Positions 1 to 7,854 of a stretch of DNA of 34,706 nucleotides are shown here, one piece after another. The position numbers were made by a program, and so were the translations under genes. The notes beneath the pieces were generated by a model that did no database searches, was not told the origin of the DNA, and saw only the letters and a program-made list of their open reading frames with translations. The stretch covers positions 1-34,706 of the forward strand of contig JBAZMA010000017.1 in NCBI GenBank assembly GCA_041649995.1, given 5' to 3'. Position 1 is the first letter of the stretch. Each line of letters opens with the position of its first letter. Source of the stretch: JBAZMA01 sp041649995 (GTDB taxonomy: Bacteria; Omnitrophota; Gorgyraeia; Velamenicoccales; Velamenicoccaceae).

Positions 1-670
1 TTTCGGCGTCACACGTCGTCTCGCTACTGCATTCGTTGGGGGGGCAGTCTTCGGCCGACGCGCAACCAATACAGATGCCCTCCTCGGAGCAGACATTGCA
101 GCTTTCGTACACGCAGTGTCTATCCCAACTGCAAGTTGCCGTGGTGCAGTCCGCTGCGGGACAGTCCGTTTCCGGGTCGGTGCAGAGCCCGCACGTCCCC
201 GACGAGCATGTTCCGCCGGTACACCACTCGCCGTCGGTCTCGCTGGCCGTGCATGTGCATTGACCCTCTACGATTTCCGCCATCGTACATTCCGGACAAC
301 TGTGCGACAGAGGATCCGCATCCTCGCATCCGGAGAAGCACGTGCCAACATAGCACCAGCCATCGGGACACGCTGTGGCATCGGGCTTCTGTTCCACGTG
401 GCAAAAGTGTCCACCGGGGCAGACCCAGTTTATGCAGTAATTGCATGTGCCCGAGTCGCATCTTCCGCCGGTTCCGCACGCCGTGGCCGCGGTTTTGGCC
501 GCGTACTGGCACAGTCCACTAGTGCACGCCGGTGGCCCCCAACATTCGTACGTGTTCGGACAGTCGGCCGTTACATTGCATGCAATGGACCCACTCGGGT
601 CCGCAACACCCTCGGCGATCGCCGCGATCACGCCAAACAACATTAAAAACATGCCCACGTTGCGATCCAT
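1..670 (-). CDS. Cys-rich secreted/membrane protein, partial (C-terminus outside window)
   Basis: The frame is open from an ATG at 670 to the window edge, giving 223 visible residues and no stop. The first 20 or so residues form a signal peptide (MDRNVGMFLMLFGVIAAIAE), followed by DPSG and a dense run of cysteines spaced every 4-10 residues. The protein aligns over its whole visible length with the next minus-strand gene (762-2624). Shared blocks include DPSG, CPGGHFCH and DCP near position 210. The paralogue ends in a membrane helix, so this one probably does too, but that end is not in the window. The product should pass through the secretory route of the host and be disulfide-rich. No enzymatic motif is visible. 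The ligand is unknown. Confidence 0.8.
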   Translation of the reverse strand, partial: MDRNVGMFLMLFGVIAAIAEGVADPSGSIACNVTADCPNTYECWGPPACTSGLCQYAAKTAATACGTGGRCDSGTCNYCINWVCPGGHFCHVEQKPDATACPDGWCYVGTCFSGCEDADPLSHSCPECTMAEIVEGQCTCTASETDGEWCTGGTCSSGTCGLCTDPETDCPAADCTTATCSWDRHCVYESCNVCSEEGICIGCASAEDCPPNECSSETTCDAE

Positions 671-761
671 TTTTTTTATCACCGGGTCGTATGTGTGTAA
701 CCACCGATATTGCGCTGTCTTTTTTTGTATCCACCCTCCCCATCACCCCCCACCGTCTCCG

Positions 762-2624
762 TTAAGAGTGTTTCGGTTTTCCAACCATTCCCATTATCGC
801 GATTCCGATCAGCCCCTCGATGACCAAGATCGCGATGACCGCAACAAAAGCTATCGTCACAGAAGCCGCGGTCGTCAGGCCCCCGTCCGTCTCCAGCTCC
901 ACACAAACTCCGGCCACGCAGTGAATGAGATCGCACGGTTCCACGTACACGCAAAGGTTGGACACGCATGTACCGGCGCCGCACGGCGAATGTGTCGTGC
1001 ATTCGTCGTCGGCTATGCACGGTACGCACGCATCGGCAACGCAATGATCGGGTGCGCATAGCGGTGTGTAGACACACACCCCAGCTGCACACGACGCATT
1101 CACACACGGTGCGGCTGCCACACATTCGCCACCGGCGATGCACTCTGCGCACACACCGGACACGCAGTGGTCTGGAGAACACGTCCAGTTGTACGTGCAC
1201 GTGTGGTCGGCCACGTTGCATGTCGCGGAACGGCACGCGGCCGGTGCACAGTCGCCGTCGTTGGCGATGCACGGCACGCAGCGCGTGTCCAGACAATACC
1301 CGTCGGCGCACGCCGACCCATCGCCACGGACGCGGGTTGTGCAATTTCCGACCCCCACACAGTCGAGATAGAAGCAATCGTTGCAGGCGCTCGTATTCGC
1401 ATCACACGTGTCCGGGCAACCGTTCCCGGAGATGCATTGGTGCGTATACGGGCTGCACGTCGGGATGATGCACGGCTCGACGCAATCTGCATTGACCTCA
1501 CAATCGACGCACGCATCGTCGATGCAGACCTGGTCAGAGGCGCATGGACCAACGAAGCACACGAAATCGGTGCACGTGACCGCTGTGCATGGCTCGAGAC
1601 AACCCTCGTCCCAGATGCGATTCTCGGGGCACTCTTCCGGCCAACAGACGCCCGAAGCGTTGCACACGGCCTTGGCATACGTGCCCGGCAGCACGGGATC
1701 TGGGGTGGGACAGTCCTCATTCACGATGCATCCCGTGCACAGCCCGCCCTTGCACGTGCCATATGTGCATGGCGTGTCGTCGGGCAGAGTGGCCGTGCAC
1801 TCGCACGTGGTGTCGTGTGTCGCCACGGTCTGGCACTCGTCGCATATACCCGTGATGGGATTCGTACCATTGCACGGTGTGCATGCGCCGTCCAGACAGA
1901 TGCCATATCCGTACCAACACGCACCGTAATCTGGCAGCGGGGGATACACGCAGGTCCCAGTTTCAGTATCGCACGTCGGGACGTCCCCGCATTCCACGGC
2001 GGGGCAGTCCTCGTCGTACGCACACTGGAAGCACTCATCCGACGGCCCGCATGCCACACAAGCCTCGTACACGCAGTGCGCATCCCAGCTGCACGTCGAC
2101 GCGGTGCATGCTTGTGGCGGGCAGTCCATGGCGGGGTCGATACACGGTCCGCAGCTTCCGGCGTTGCAAGTGCCCGCTGGACAGTATGTTCCGTCCATCC
2201 CGACGCTGGTGCACATGCACACGGTTCCATCGCCGATGTCCGGCGTGAAGCAGTCGTGGCAGAGATGCGTCACCGGGTCAGTGTCCGTGCAATTAGCAAA
2301 ACACTGACCCGCGTAACACCGACCCGTTGGGCATGTCTCTCCATCGGGGATGGATTCCAGATGACAAAAATGACCACCGGGACAAGACCATATGACGCAG
2401 TGATTGCATTCACCGGCGTCGCATCTCCCGTCCGTCTCGCAAATCGTGGCGCCCGTTTTCGCGGTGTAACGGCACAGGTTGTCCGTACATGAGGCTGTTG
2501 TCCAGCACATGAACGAAGGACAGTCACCGATTAACGTGCATGAATATATTCCGCTGGGGTCCGGGATGGCCGACACGATGGTAAACGCCATCGCCGCGAT
2601 CACGGATAGCGGGATCGGGGGCAT
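762..2624 (-). CDS. Cys-rich type I membrane protein, tandem paralogue of 1-670
   Basis: 620 residues from the ATG at 2624. I chose this start because it gives a signal peptide (MPPIPLSVIAAMAFTIVSA) of the same length as the paralogue at 1-670. An in-frame ATG at 2666 would add 14 residues and cannot be excluded. The ectodomain is a long series of short cysteine modules with the pattern C-x4-DC-x3-C-x3-C-x6-CxY. It resembles EB or Dictyostelium-type Cys repeats more than true EGF domains. A hydrophobic helix near residues 583-612 is followed by a short basic tail (GKPKHS), as in a type I membrane protein. It lies about 90 bases from its paralogue on the same strand, so the pair is a tandem duplication. 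A virion surface or host-membrane role is inferred, not shown. Confidence 0.85.
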   Translation of the reverse strand: MPPIPLSVIAAMAFTIVSAIPDPSGIYSCTLIGDCPSFMCWTTASCTDNLCRYTAKTGATICETDGRCDAGECNHCVIWSCPGGHFCHLESIPDGETCPTGRCYAGQCFANCTDTDPVTHLCHDCFTPDIGDGTVCMCTSVGMDGTYCPAGTCNAGSCGPCIDPAMDCPPQACTASTCSWDAHCVYEACVACGPSDECFQCAYDEDCPAVECGDVPTCDTETGTCVYPPLPDYGACWYGYGICLDGACTPCNGTNPITGICDECQTVATHDTTCECTATLPDDTPCTYGTCKGGLCTGCIVNEDCPTPDPVLPGTYAKAVCNASGVCWPEECPENRIWDEGCLEPCTAVTCTDFVCFVGPCASDQVCIDDACVDCEVNADCVEPCIIPTCSPYTHQCISGNGCPDTCDANTSACNDCFYLDCVGVGNCTTRVRGDGSACADGYCLDTRCVPCIANDGDCAPAACRSATCNVADHTCTYNWTCSPDHCVSGVCAECIAGGECVAAAPCVNASCAAGVCVYTPLCAPDHCVADACVPCIADDECTTHSPCGAGTCVSNLCVYVEPCDLIHCVAGVCVELETDGGLTTAASVTIAFVAVIAILVIEGLIGIAIMGMVGKPKHS

Positions 2625-2812
2625 CGTTAACGCGGCCGGCGACAACGCGGATTTTGTTCGTGTCATGTCTGCAATTATATGGAAATTTGATAGCAGCGTG
2701 CATGTGTGCGTCGGAGATAACAGATTGGAATACACGTTGCACGTTTTCGTGCCCGGTTCAGTGTGGGAAATTGCGCGGTCGTCCGAGAGGCACACCGATG
2801 CACGTGACGATC

Positions 2813-2818
2813 CAATTG
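2813..2818. promoter_or_regulatory. CAATTG motif, 5' of the gene at 2821
   Basis: Perfect CAATTG palindrome two bases before the ATG at 2821. This is the closest spacing in the window. It may mean that translation starts at the next in-frame ATG (2833). Confidence 0.4.
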
Positions 2819-2820
2819 GC

Positions 2821-3693
2821 ATGGGCGATTACATGCTTTACAACGCGTTTGAAATCGCCGGAAGCGCGTATTACAATTGCACCGTGTTTGCCGACCGTAC
2901 GCCGGCGGGCGCGTCGTACAACCCCGCGATGCGCGATGTATACGCGTTCGACTACAGCGAGGACGAATGCCGGAAAATTAGGTTCGTCGACGCGGTGTCC
3001 GCCGCCGGTACGTGGATGTCTGGACCTGGGCGCGCTGCAGTGCATCCGGCATCGGATCTGTTCGTCCGTCAATCGGCAGGAGGTGTGTTCCCGTACACGC
3101 CAACTCAATGGCGAGCACCGGAGCGAGCATTGTGCAGCATTGGGGCAACCTGGGTGATCCGCGATGACGACGATGCGTTCGTGCATTTCGCGGAAATCCG
3201 GTGTGGGGATGGATCCTTCCCAGCGGATCCACATACCGTCGGCGATGTCGTCGCTCTGCTGCCCGCGTCCAGCCGCGAAAAGTTGTTGGTGGGCGTGGAA
3301 CTCGACGTGGCCACGTCGCGGCCGGATGGCCCCGCCGCCGACGTGTTTGGCGGAATGCTGCCCTGCCGAGAGGCTGCGCGGGGCGCGTATTCGCAGCTGC
3401 CGTTCACTCCGGAAACCATCGCGGCGTTGCATCGTGCGGGAATCCGGCCCCCGGTCGGTGCCGCGATCATCCCGTACGCGACCACGGGGAGTCGCGGACG
3501 CAGCTGCAGACCTCTCGATCCCCGCGAGACTCTGGTCGTGCTGATCCCGCCAGACGGGGACATCAGCGCCGCGCACGAGACGATCCGCATGCTCCACGCG
3601 AAAAAACTGCCGGTCGGTGCCGCCATCGCGTGGTTGGACCATGTGTCCGGCCCGTTGTGCGATATGGGACCAACGTACGTCCGTCCGTATTGA
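2821..3693 (+). CDS. Unknown protein, 290 aa
   Basis: The ATG at 2821 directly follows a CAATTGG motif. The frame is open further upstream, but that part has the composition of a shadow of the opposite gene. The product is a mixed alpha/beta soluble protein without a signal peptide or membrane segment. It contains two similar short blocks, PPVGAAII near residue 215 and LPVGAAIAW near residue 269, which may mark an internal repeat. I do not recognise the family. It is transcribed away from the Cys-rich gene at 762-2624, with about 200 bases between the two starts. Confidence 0.75.
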   Translation: MGDYMLYNAFEIAGSAYYNCTVFADRTPAGASYNPAMRDVYAFDYSEDECRKIRFVDAVSAAGTWMSGPGRAAVHPASDLFVRQSAGGVFPYTPTQWRAPERALCSIGATWVIRDDDDAFVHFAEIRCGDGSFPADPHTVGDVVALLPASSREKLLVGVELDVATSRPDGPAADVFGGMLPCREAARGAYSQLPFTPETIAALHRAGIRPPVGAAIIPYATTGSRGRSCRPLDPRETLVVLIPPDGDISAAHETIRMLHAKKLPVGAAIAWLDHVSGPLCDMGPTYVRPY

Positions 3694-3717
3694 GGTTAAT
3701 CGACGAACATTGGGGCC

Positions 3718-3723
3718 AATAAA
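3718..3723 (+). terminator. Possible polyadenylation signal AATAAA
   Basis: AATAAA lies 25 bases after the stop of the gene ending at 3693. It is preceded by ATTGG and CCAAT half-sites. This fits a eukaryote-like mRNA 3' end but is weak evidence on its own. Confidence 0.3.
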
Positions 3724-3853
3724 AGATAGTCGGTGTGTCAACCTTGCGCTTCTTCGTGATTAGTTTTTTTTGCCGGTGTGCATCGTGTCCGGGTGAGGTT
3801 TTTTTTGACGCCGCCGCGACCCACCCAAACGCAAGAGCTATGTCGACGGCGCC

Positions 3854-3934
3854 ATGCGCATGGTCAACCACTACGTCGACGCGGACGCCGGCGTGATTGC
3901 AGAGGGCATCGCGGATATGGAGTGTGGCAGGTGA
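3854..3934 (+). pseudogene. Short coding-like remnant
   Basis: In the 365-base gap between genes, one frame from about 3807 to the TGA at 3932-3934 reads like real protein, with codon use like that of the neighbours (MRMVNHYVDADAGVIAEGIA from the ATG at 3854). A stop inside the T8 run just upstream closes the frame. It may be the end of a broken gene or a 26-residue peptide. The rest of the gap shows no gene. Confidence 0.25.
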
Positions 3935-4010
3935 AACACCCATATGATCTCCATCGCCGGGGCGTGTCCGGTGTCGCGAATTCAAAATGCCCGAGGCATC
4001 GATGATTCAT

Positions 4011-4016
4011 CAATTG
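4011..4016. promoter_or_regulatory. CAATTG motif, 5' of the gene at 4059
   Basis: CAATTG followed by an A-rich tract, 24 bases before an ATG at 4040 and 43 bases before the ATG at 4059. The shorter distance matches the other genes better, which bears on the start and frame question for the next gene. Confidence 0.5.
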
Positions 4017-4058
4017 GGCGGGAAAAAAATAAAAGAAATATGAGCACTCGCAGGTGGG

Positions 4059-4355
4059 ATGACGATGATACAATCATCGCACCTGGCGTCCTTCCGAATT
4101 CGGCCAGATGGATATGCAATATACGAGCAGCAACGACGCGCCGAGCAGGTGATCAGAGACGAAGCTGCCATAGAGAAGGTCATCTGGGACGATCCGCTGA
4201 AACGCTTCGAAATCCTCATCGAACGCGTGGCCAGACTCGAGGCCGGCGTGAAGGCTGACGCGGCGAGGCTGGCGGCGTCGACCGCGGAGCTCGCGCAGTT
4301 CCGCGAAGAACTTGCCAAGACGAGGGTTGAAGTGATCGCTCTCATGAACAAGTGA
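4059..4355 (+). CDS. Small coiled-coil protein
   Basis: 98 residues. Residues 30-97 form a long charged helix with heptad-like spacing (IEKVIWDD, IERVARLEAGVKADAARL, LAQFREELAKTRVEVIALM), so a coiled coil or oligomerisation helix is likely. The start is uncertain. An ATG at 4040 in another frame, at the usual distance from the CAATTG motif, reads MSTRRWDDDDTIIAPGVLP before losing coding character. This suggests either a frameshift near 4090-4100 or a true start at 4059. Function unknown. Confidence 0.65.
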   Translation: MTMIQSSHLASFRIRPDGYAIYEQQRRAEQVIRDEAAIEKVIWDDPLKRFEILIERVARLEAGVKADAARLAASTAELAQFREELAKTRVEVIALMNK

Positions 4356-4361
4356 TGCCCG

Positions 4362-4367
4362 CAATTG
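4362..4367. promoter_or_regulatory. CAATTG motif, 5' of the gene at 4407
   Basis: CAATTG 39 bases before the ATG at 4407, within the short gap after the previous stop. Confidence 0.45.
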
Positions 4368-4406
4368 TCACGCGCATGCACACCAATTTGCAATACGACA
4401 CATACC

Positions 4407-4727
4407 ATGAGAACGATGTCGACAAATAAACGCAACGCGGGGCACAACGGGACGCTGCAGTTCATCGAATGCGACATGGCGCCGTCGGTGCGCCGGACCG
4501 CGTGCGACATTGTGTACTCCGAGCTCGGGTCGCCGCTGGACGGCGTCGCGGATCGCGTGTGCACGCAGATGCGCAACGCGCTCGGCGGTTGGTGGTTCTG
4601 CACATGCGTCAGGCGCGGTCACATCGACTGGTCGCTGTCGTTTCCATGCGAGTGCGGCACGCTGTTCCACGCGATCACGCCAAATGAATTCACGATTGTG
4701 ATCGGCAAGCCGCGATCAGACATGTGA
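4407..4727 (+). CDS. Small protein with Cys pairs, possible zinc-binding
   Basis: 106 residues from the ATG at 4407; the ATG at 4416 is an alternative. The first third is basic. The second half holds two CxC pairs, WFCTC near residue 67 and CECG near residue 86, spaced as in a zinc ribbon, with a histidine between (RRGH) and another after (FHAI). Zinc binding is inferred. No family was recognised. Confidence 0.6.
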   Translation: MRTMSTNKRNAGHNGTLQFIECDMAPSVRRTACDIVYSELGSPLDGVADRVCTQMRNALGGWWFCTCVRRGHIDWSLSFPCECGTLFHAITPNEFTIVIGKPRSDM

Positions 4728-4798
4728 CGACCGACGCCATCAATGCACATATAAAAAAAGAAAGAATTGGGCATCTGTTGTCACGGACAATGATCGAT

Positions 4799-5704
4799 TC
4801 AGTATAGGACGGGCTCGGGATCGCCTGGCCAATGTGGCAAGGCCATGCGGACGATGTACTCGGAGATCCAGCCGAATCCGACGAGGAGATTCGCGGGACT
4901 GTCCGCGCCGAGACGCGGATGCTGTGCGCGCGTAATGGCGGATGCATTGCGGATTATCTCGTTCGTGAGATCGGGAAACTTGTCACGTGGAAGCGCCGGC
5001 CGGCCGAATTTATCGGATGCGGCGGGGTCGGCCCCGCCTTTCAGCAGCAGCAATGCCATTTCGCGCGTCCTCGCATGGAACAGCGGAGTCTCGCCGAGGT
5101 GTTCCTGGTGCACATTAGCGTCTGCACCGGCCTCGAGCAACATCCCCACCACCGCAAGGTGGTATTTTTGGCGTTGTCCGGAGCATGTCGTGATGTCCGC
5201 AGCATGGCCGATCACGGCGTGGTGAAGCGGCGTCCGACCTGCATCATCGCAACCGTGAACATTCGCGCCGTGCCCCAATAACAGTGCCACACTTTCACGC
5301 GACCCACTGTTATGCATGACGGAGATCAGAGGCGTGAAGCCACATACAGCCCTGGCGTTGACGTCGGCTCCGCGATCGATCAGCAGGCGTACCACCGCGG
5401 TGGTTGTGGCTGCGTGCAGCGGCGTACCCCGGAACGCATCGAGGTCACTGACGTCGATACCCCGATCAAGAAACATCCTAACCACGCCCGGGCAGTTGCA
5501 GGTCGCGGCGGCGTGCAGCTGCGCCGAGTTTGCCATGTCCGGGTAGGTAGCGAGTATGGCACTGACCGCGGTCGTGTCGTCTTTTTCGTACGCTGGGTAC
5601 AGCGCATCTCTGCAACGCTGGCGGCGAAGTTCGGATTCTCCGATAATCCGCCGCTTCGTCGGCGGCGAGTCGTCGCTGTCGAACGAATCGTCCGAATCCG
5701 ACAT
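4799..5704 (-). CDS. Ankyrin-repeat protein with C-terminal F-box-like/PRANC-like module
   Basis: 301 residues from the ATG at 5704. An acidic, Ser-rich N-terminus (MSDSDDSFDSDD) ends in PPTKRR, a possible nuclear signal. Ankyrin repeats fill residues 35-240, with clear G-x-TPLH-A consensus at FRGTPLHAA, CGFTPLIS, AGRTPLHHA and LGETPLFHA. The last 42 residues carry HPRLGADSP followed by an amphipathic helix. The same block lies at the N-terminus of the kelch proteins at 17005 and 18347. In poxviruses, ankyrin proteins end in an F-box-like PRANC domain that binds SKP1 of SCF ubiquitin ligases. The position and helix pattern here suggest the same job, which is an inference. An AAATTG (CAATTT on the coding strand) lies about 25 bases upstream of the ATG. 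Confidence 0.9.
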   Translation of the reverse strand: MSDSDDSFDSDDSPPTKRRIIGESELRRQRCRDALYPAYEKDDTTAVSAILATYPDMANSAQLHAAATCNCPGVVRMFLDRGIDVSDLDAFRGTPLHAATTTAVVRLLIDRGADVNARAVCGFTPLISVMHNSGSRESVALLLGHGANVHGCDDAGRTPLHHAVIGHAADITTCSGQRQKYHLAVVGMLLEAGADANVHQEHLGETPLFHARTREMALLLLKGGADPAASDKFGRPALPRDKFPDLTNEIIRNASAITRAQHPRLGADSPANLLVGFGWISEYIVRMALPHWPGDPEPVLY

Positions 5705-5729
5705 CTGTTCCACTCTTTTTCGCAGATTC

Positions 5730-5735
5730 AAATTG
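5730..5735 (-). promoter_or_regulatory. CAATTT motif, 5' of the ankyrin gene
   Basis: CAATTT on the minus strand, 25 bases upstream of the ATG at 5704. Confidence 0.4.
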
Positions 5736-5837
5736 GCACCAATTTATGGTTGGTCACCGAGTGCACACGATCTTCGCCCGGGACTGTTCGTCAATTTCCA
5801 CCCCCCGGCGTGATGAGATTTTTCAACGGGACGTTCA

Positions 5838-5963
5838 TCAACACGCGTAGACCCTGATCATCTGCGCGACGCGCGCACGACAGATCGGGCAGCTGGCTCC
5901 CGAGATTTTTGAAACGGCGACACTGCAGGGTCCGTACAGGCAGAGATGTCCACACGTGGTGTG
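5838..5963 (-). pseudogene. RING-finger remnant (C-terminal half of a C3HC4 RING)
   Basis: In the 344-base gap between the ankyrin gene and the gene ending at 6049, one minus-strand frame reads TCGHLCLYGPCS, then SCPICRARVAQMIRVYAC and a stop at 5838-5840. This is the second half of a RING-HC domain. It aligns without gaps to the RING of the Sel1 protein at 33174-34565 (ECGHLCLCAACS, then KCPLCR). The frame is closed upstream by a TAA at 5964-5966. No first CxxC pair is found in any frame before the next gene, although an A8 run lies at about 5991-5998. It is most likely a decayed gene. A spliced exon is the alternative. Confidence 0.6.
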
Positions 5964-6048
5964 TTATCATCACCCTCCCAGACCCGCTGATTTTTTTTCC
6001 AACCAACATCGGCATGTGTGCATGCGCATCACTTGTAATGCGCGGCGT

Positions 6049-7290
6049 TCAATGCGTTACGACGATGCGCACCGTGGTGTCCCGGCCCGCGGTGCACGTG
6101 AGCGAGGCGCAGGCACCCTTGCTCCACGTGGTGAGGGTGGCGCCTTCCACGGCCCAGTGCAGACCGCGCCAGGTTTCCCGTTCCATGTACAGACAGTCGG
6201 GCAGCTGTATGCGTACGGGAATATTCACCTCCTGCATGTTCGTGATGGTGACACGCTTTTCCGCGCATGTGCCCGCGTGCGTCCACGCAGGGACACACGC
6301 GTATAGTCCGGGCATGCTCGACATCGGAATCTCGAACTGTCCACCGTAATGCGACTCAGTGAGCGTGTCGCTGTCGCAGCGCATCAGCATTCCGTCAGCA
6401 AACACGAACACCGCGCTGCCGCGCGGAACAAAGTGCCCGTAGTTGTCCAGCACGACGCTACCTGCCGCGGACACGGTGCCGATGCTGGTGATTGCAATGG
6501 TGGCCATCACAAAACCGCTGACAGATACGGACGTTGTTCCGACGCACGCAGCCGTGCCGGCCTCGATCGCCGTGGCATGCTCCACGACGCCGACGCGGAC
6601 TGTCGTGATCCTTCCAACTGGTTCTGCCGTGGCGCCGGCCGGCGGCAGATCGCTCGCCACGTTGACCGCGGACGACCGGGTGCTCTGAGTCGGCACGTCG
6701 CAGTGATCGATCGCGGTACCTACCGGGACATTGACGTCACACCCGATCGGACTCACCAACGTCATGTTCTGGACGCCGAACACGCGTTGGCCGAGCGGCG
6801 GCATCGTGATGTTCAGCACGGTCGATGAGCGCAGACTGCTCGTGTACATGTCGACTTTGACGGACTCCTCGCCGAACGTGCCATGATACGACGCACTACC
6901 CGTGCGGCGGACCACGCCACCGTCGAGCCGCGCGCTTATGGTTTCCGGGTGCGACACGAACACGACGCCGTCGGCCGTCATGACTTCGGCACAGTGCTCG
7001 TCGGCGGAGATCAGCGTGCCGATGATTGGTCCGTGCGACGTGTTGACAGAGACCTCGCGTCCGTAGAGTGCCTGCATAGACATGGGGCACTCCCTGACCT
7101 TCCCCGGGACCATGCGGGTGCCAGATGTCACCTGGATGCGGTCGGGAGGTAGCAGATTGATGATGGACGCCGGGCCCTCGCGAGTAAAGCCGGCGGGGAA
7201 CTGTATGTGCATCGCCGTTCCGAGATTGGTTATCGTCATGCGGGTGGTCGCGGTCGCCGCATCGAGAATGGTTGGCTGTTGCTGAGACAT
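6049..7290 (-). CDS. DUF4139-like beta-rich protein
   Basis: 413 residues from the ATG at 7290. Residues 15-110 follow the pattern I associate with DUF4139 (mucoidy inhibitor A-type) proteins: a short strand-rich start, then INLLPPDRIQVTS and LYGREVSVNTSHGPIIGTLI, ending in a VFVSHPETI block. The C-terminus also fits (VTITNMQEVNIPVRIQLPD, then a final hydrophobic strand). The middle is beta-rich with many Val and Thr. There is no signal peptide or membrane helix. The role of DUF4139 proteins is poorly known, so no function is assigned. It faces the gene at 7421 across a 130-base AT-rich promoter region. Confidence 0.7.
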   Translation of the reverse strand: MSQQQPTILDAATATTRMTITNLGTAMHIQFPAGFTREGPASIINLLPPDRIQVTSGTRMVPGKVRECPMSMQALYGREVSVNTSHGPIIGTLISADEHCAEVMTADGVVFVSHPETISARLDGGVVRRTGSASYHGTFGEESVKVDMYTSSLRSSTVLNITMPPLGQRVFGVQNMTLVSPIGCDVNVPVGTAIDHCDVPTQSTRSSAVNVASDLPPAGATAEPVGRITTVRVGVVEHATAIEAGTAACVGTTSVSVSGFVMATIAITSIGTVSAAGSVVLDNYGHFVPRGSAVFVFADGMLMRCDSDTLTESHYGGQFEIPMSSMPGLYACVPAWTHAGTCAEKRVTITNMQEVNIPVRIQLPDCLYMERETWRGLHWAVEGATLTTWSKGACASLTCTAGRDTTVRIVVTH

Positions 7291-7420
7291 TGGGGGATTT
7301 TGTTTGTTTTCCGGATTGATTTTTATAATTTTAAATTGGGTGTCCGTGGATTTTTCCGTTTTTAAATTATTTTATGGGACATAATATCTGCGAACGAATT
7401 GGAAAATACACGACAGCACG
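7291..7420. promoter_or_regulatory. AT-rich divergent promoter region
   Basis: About 130 bases between the starts of two divergent genes, far richer in A and T than the genes. It contains TTTATAATTTTAAATTGGG on the left, so CCAATTT faces the minus gene. GAATTGG at 7396-7402 lies 19 bases before the plus gene's ATG. Confidence 0.6.
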
Positions 7421-7771
7421 ATGGTCGATACACGCGAAATGCGCACGTTGCATACTGCCGTGACCGGCAATCTGCTCGGATCGCTGTGCGTAGTCGAAGG
7501 CACGCTGGAGGGCATCCGAAACTCAAACCCGTTCACGCGTTCGACGCGTGCCCACCACCAGTGGATGGTGCTGCTCGTGGACGTGCGCGTCGGGAATGTG
7601 ATCGTGGACCATCTGTGGTTGGATGGTTGCAAACGCCTCAACGCGGTCGCAGTGTGTCCGCGCGGAACCCGGGTGCGACTGACGGGCGTCGTCAAGACGT
7701 ACGTGCACGCTGGTGTCGTGAAGTGGACACTGAAATCTCCGTATCGAAACGTGGCAACATCGCTGACATGA
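7421..7771 (+). CDS. Small beta-rich protein, possible OB fold
   Basis: 116 residues from the ATG at 7421. The predicted strands run GTLEGIRNSN, MVLLVDVRVGNVIVDHLWL, GTRVRLTGVVKTYVHAG. The DHLWL block followed by a G-T-x-V-x-L-x-G-V-V strand is reminiscent of small single-strand nucleic-acid-binding OB-fold proteins of viruses and phages. That is a weak, pattern-based guess, and no binding residue is proven. It is followed directly by the acidic protein gene at 7855. Confidence 0.6.
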   Translation: MVDTREMRTLHTAVTGNLLGSLCVVEGTLEGIRNSNPFTRSTRAHHQWMVLLVDVRVGNVIVDHLWLDGCKRLNAVAVCPRGTRVRLTGVVKTYVHAGVVKWTLKSPYRNVATSLT

Positions 7772-7854
7772 ACACGCATGCATGACCCGGCAGCGCAAAA
7801 ACGCCGCATGCGCGGGTTGGTGGTGAATGCGACCGATCCACACCAAACAAAAAA

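Noticed and set aside
1167..2492. Long open frame on the plus strand opposite the Cys-rich gene
   Set aside because: It mirrors the codon structure of the opposite gene, has no sensible domain, and the minus frame has a signal peptide, ordered cysteines and a paralogue.
3709..3720. ATTGG-GG-CCAAT as a hairpin terminator
   Set aside because: The loop would be only two bases and no similar hairpin recurs after other genes.
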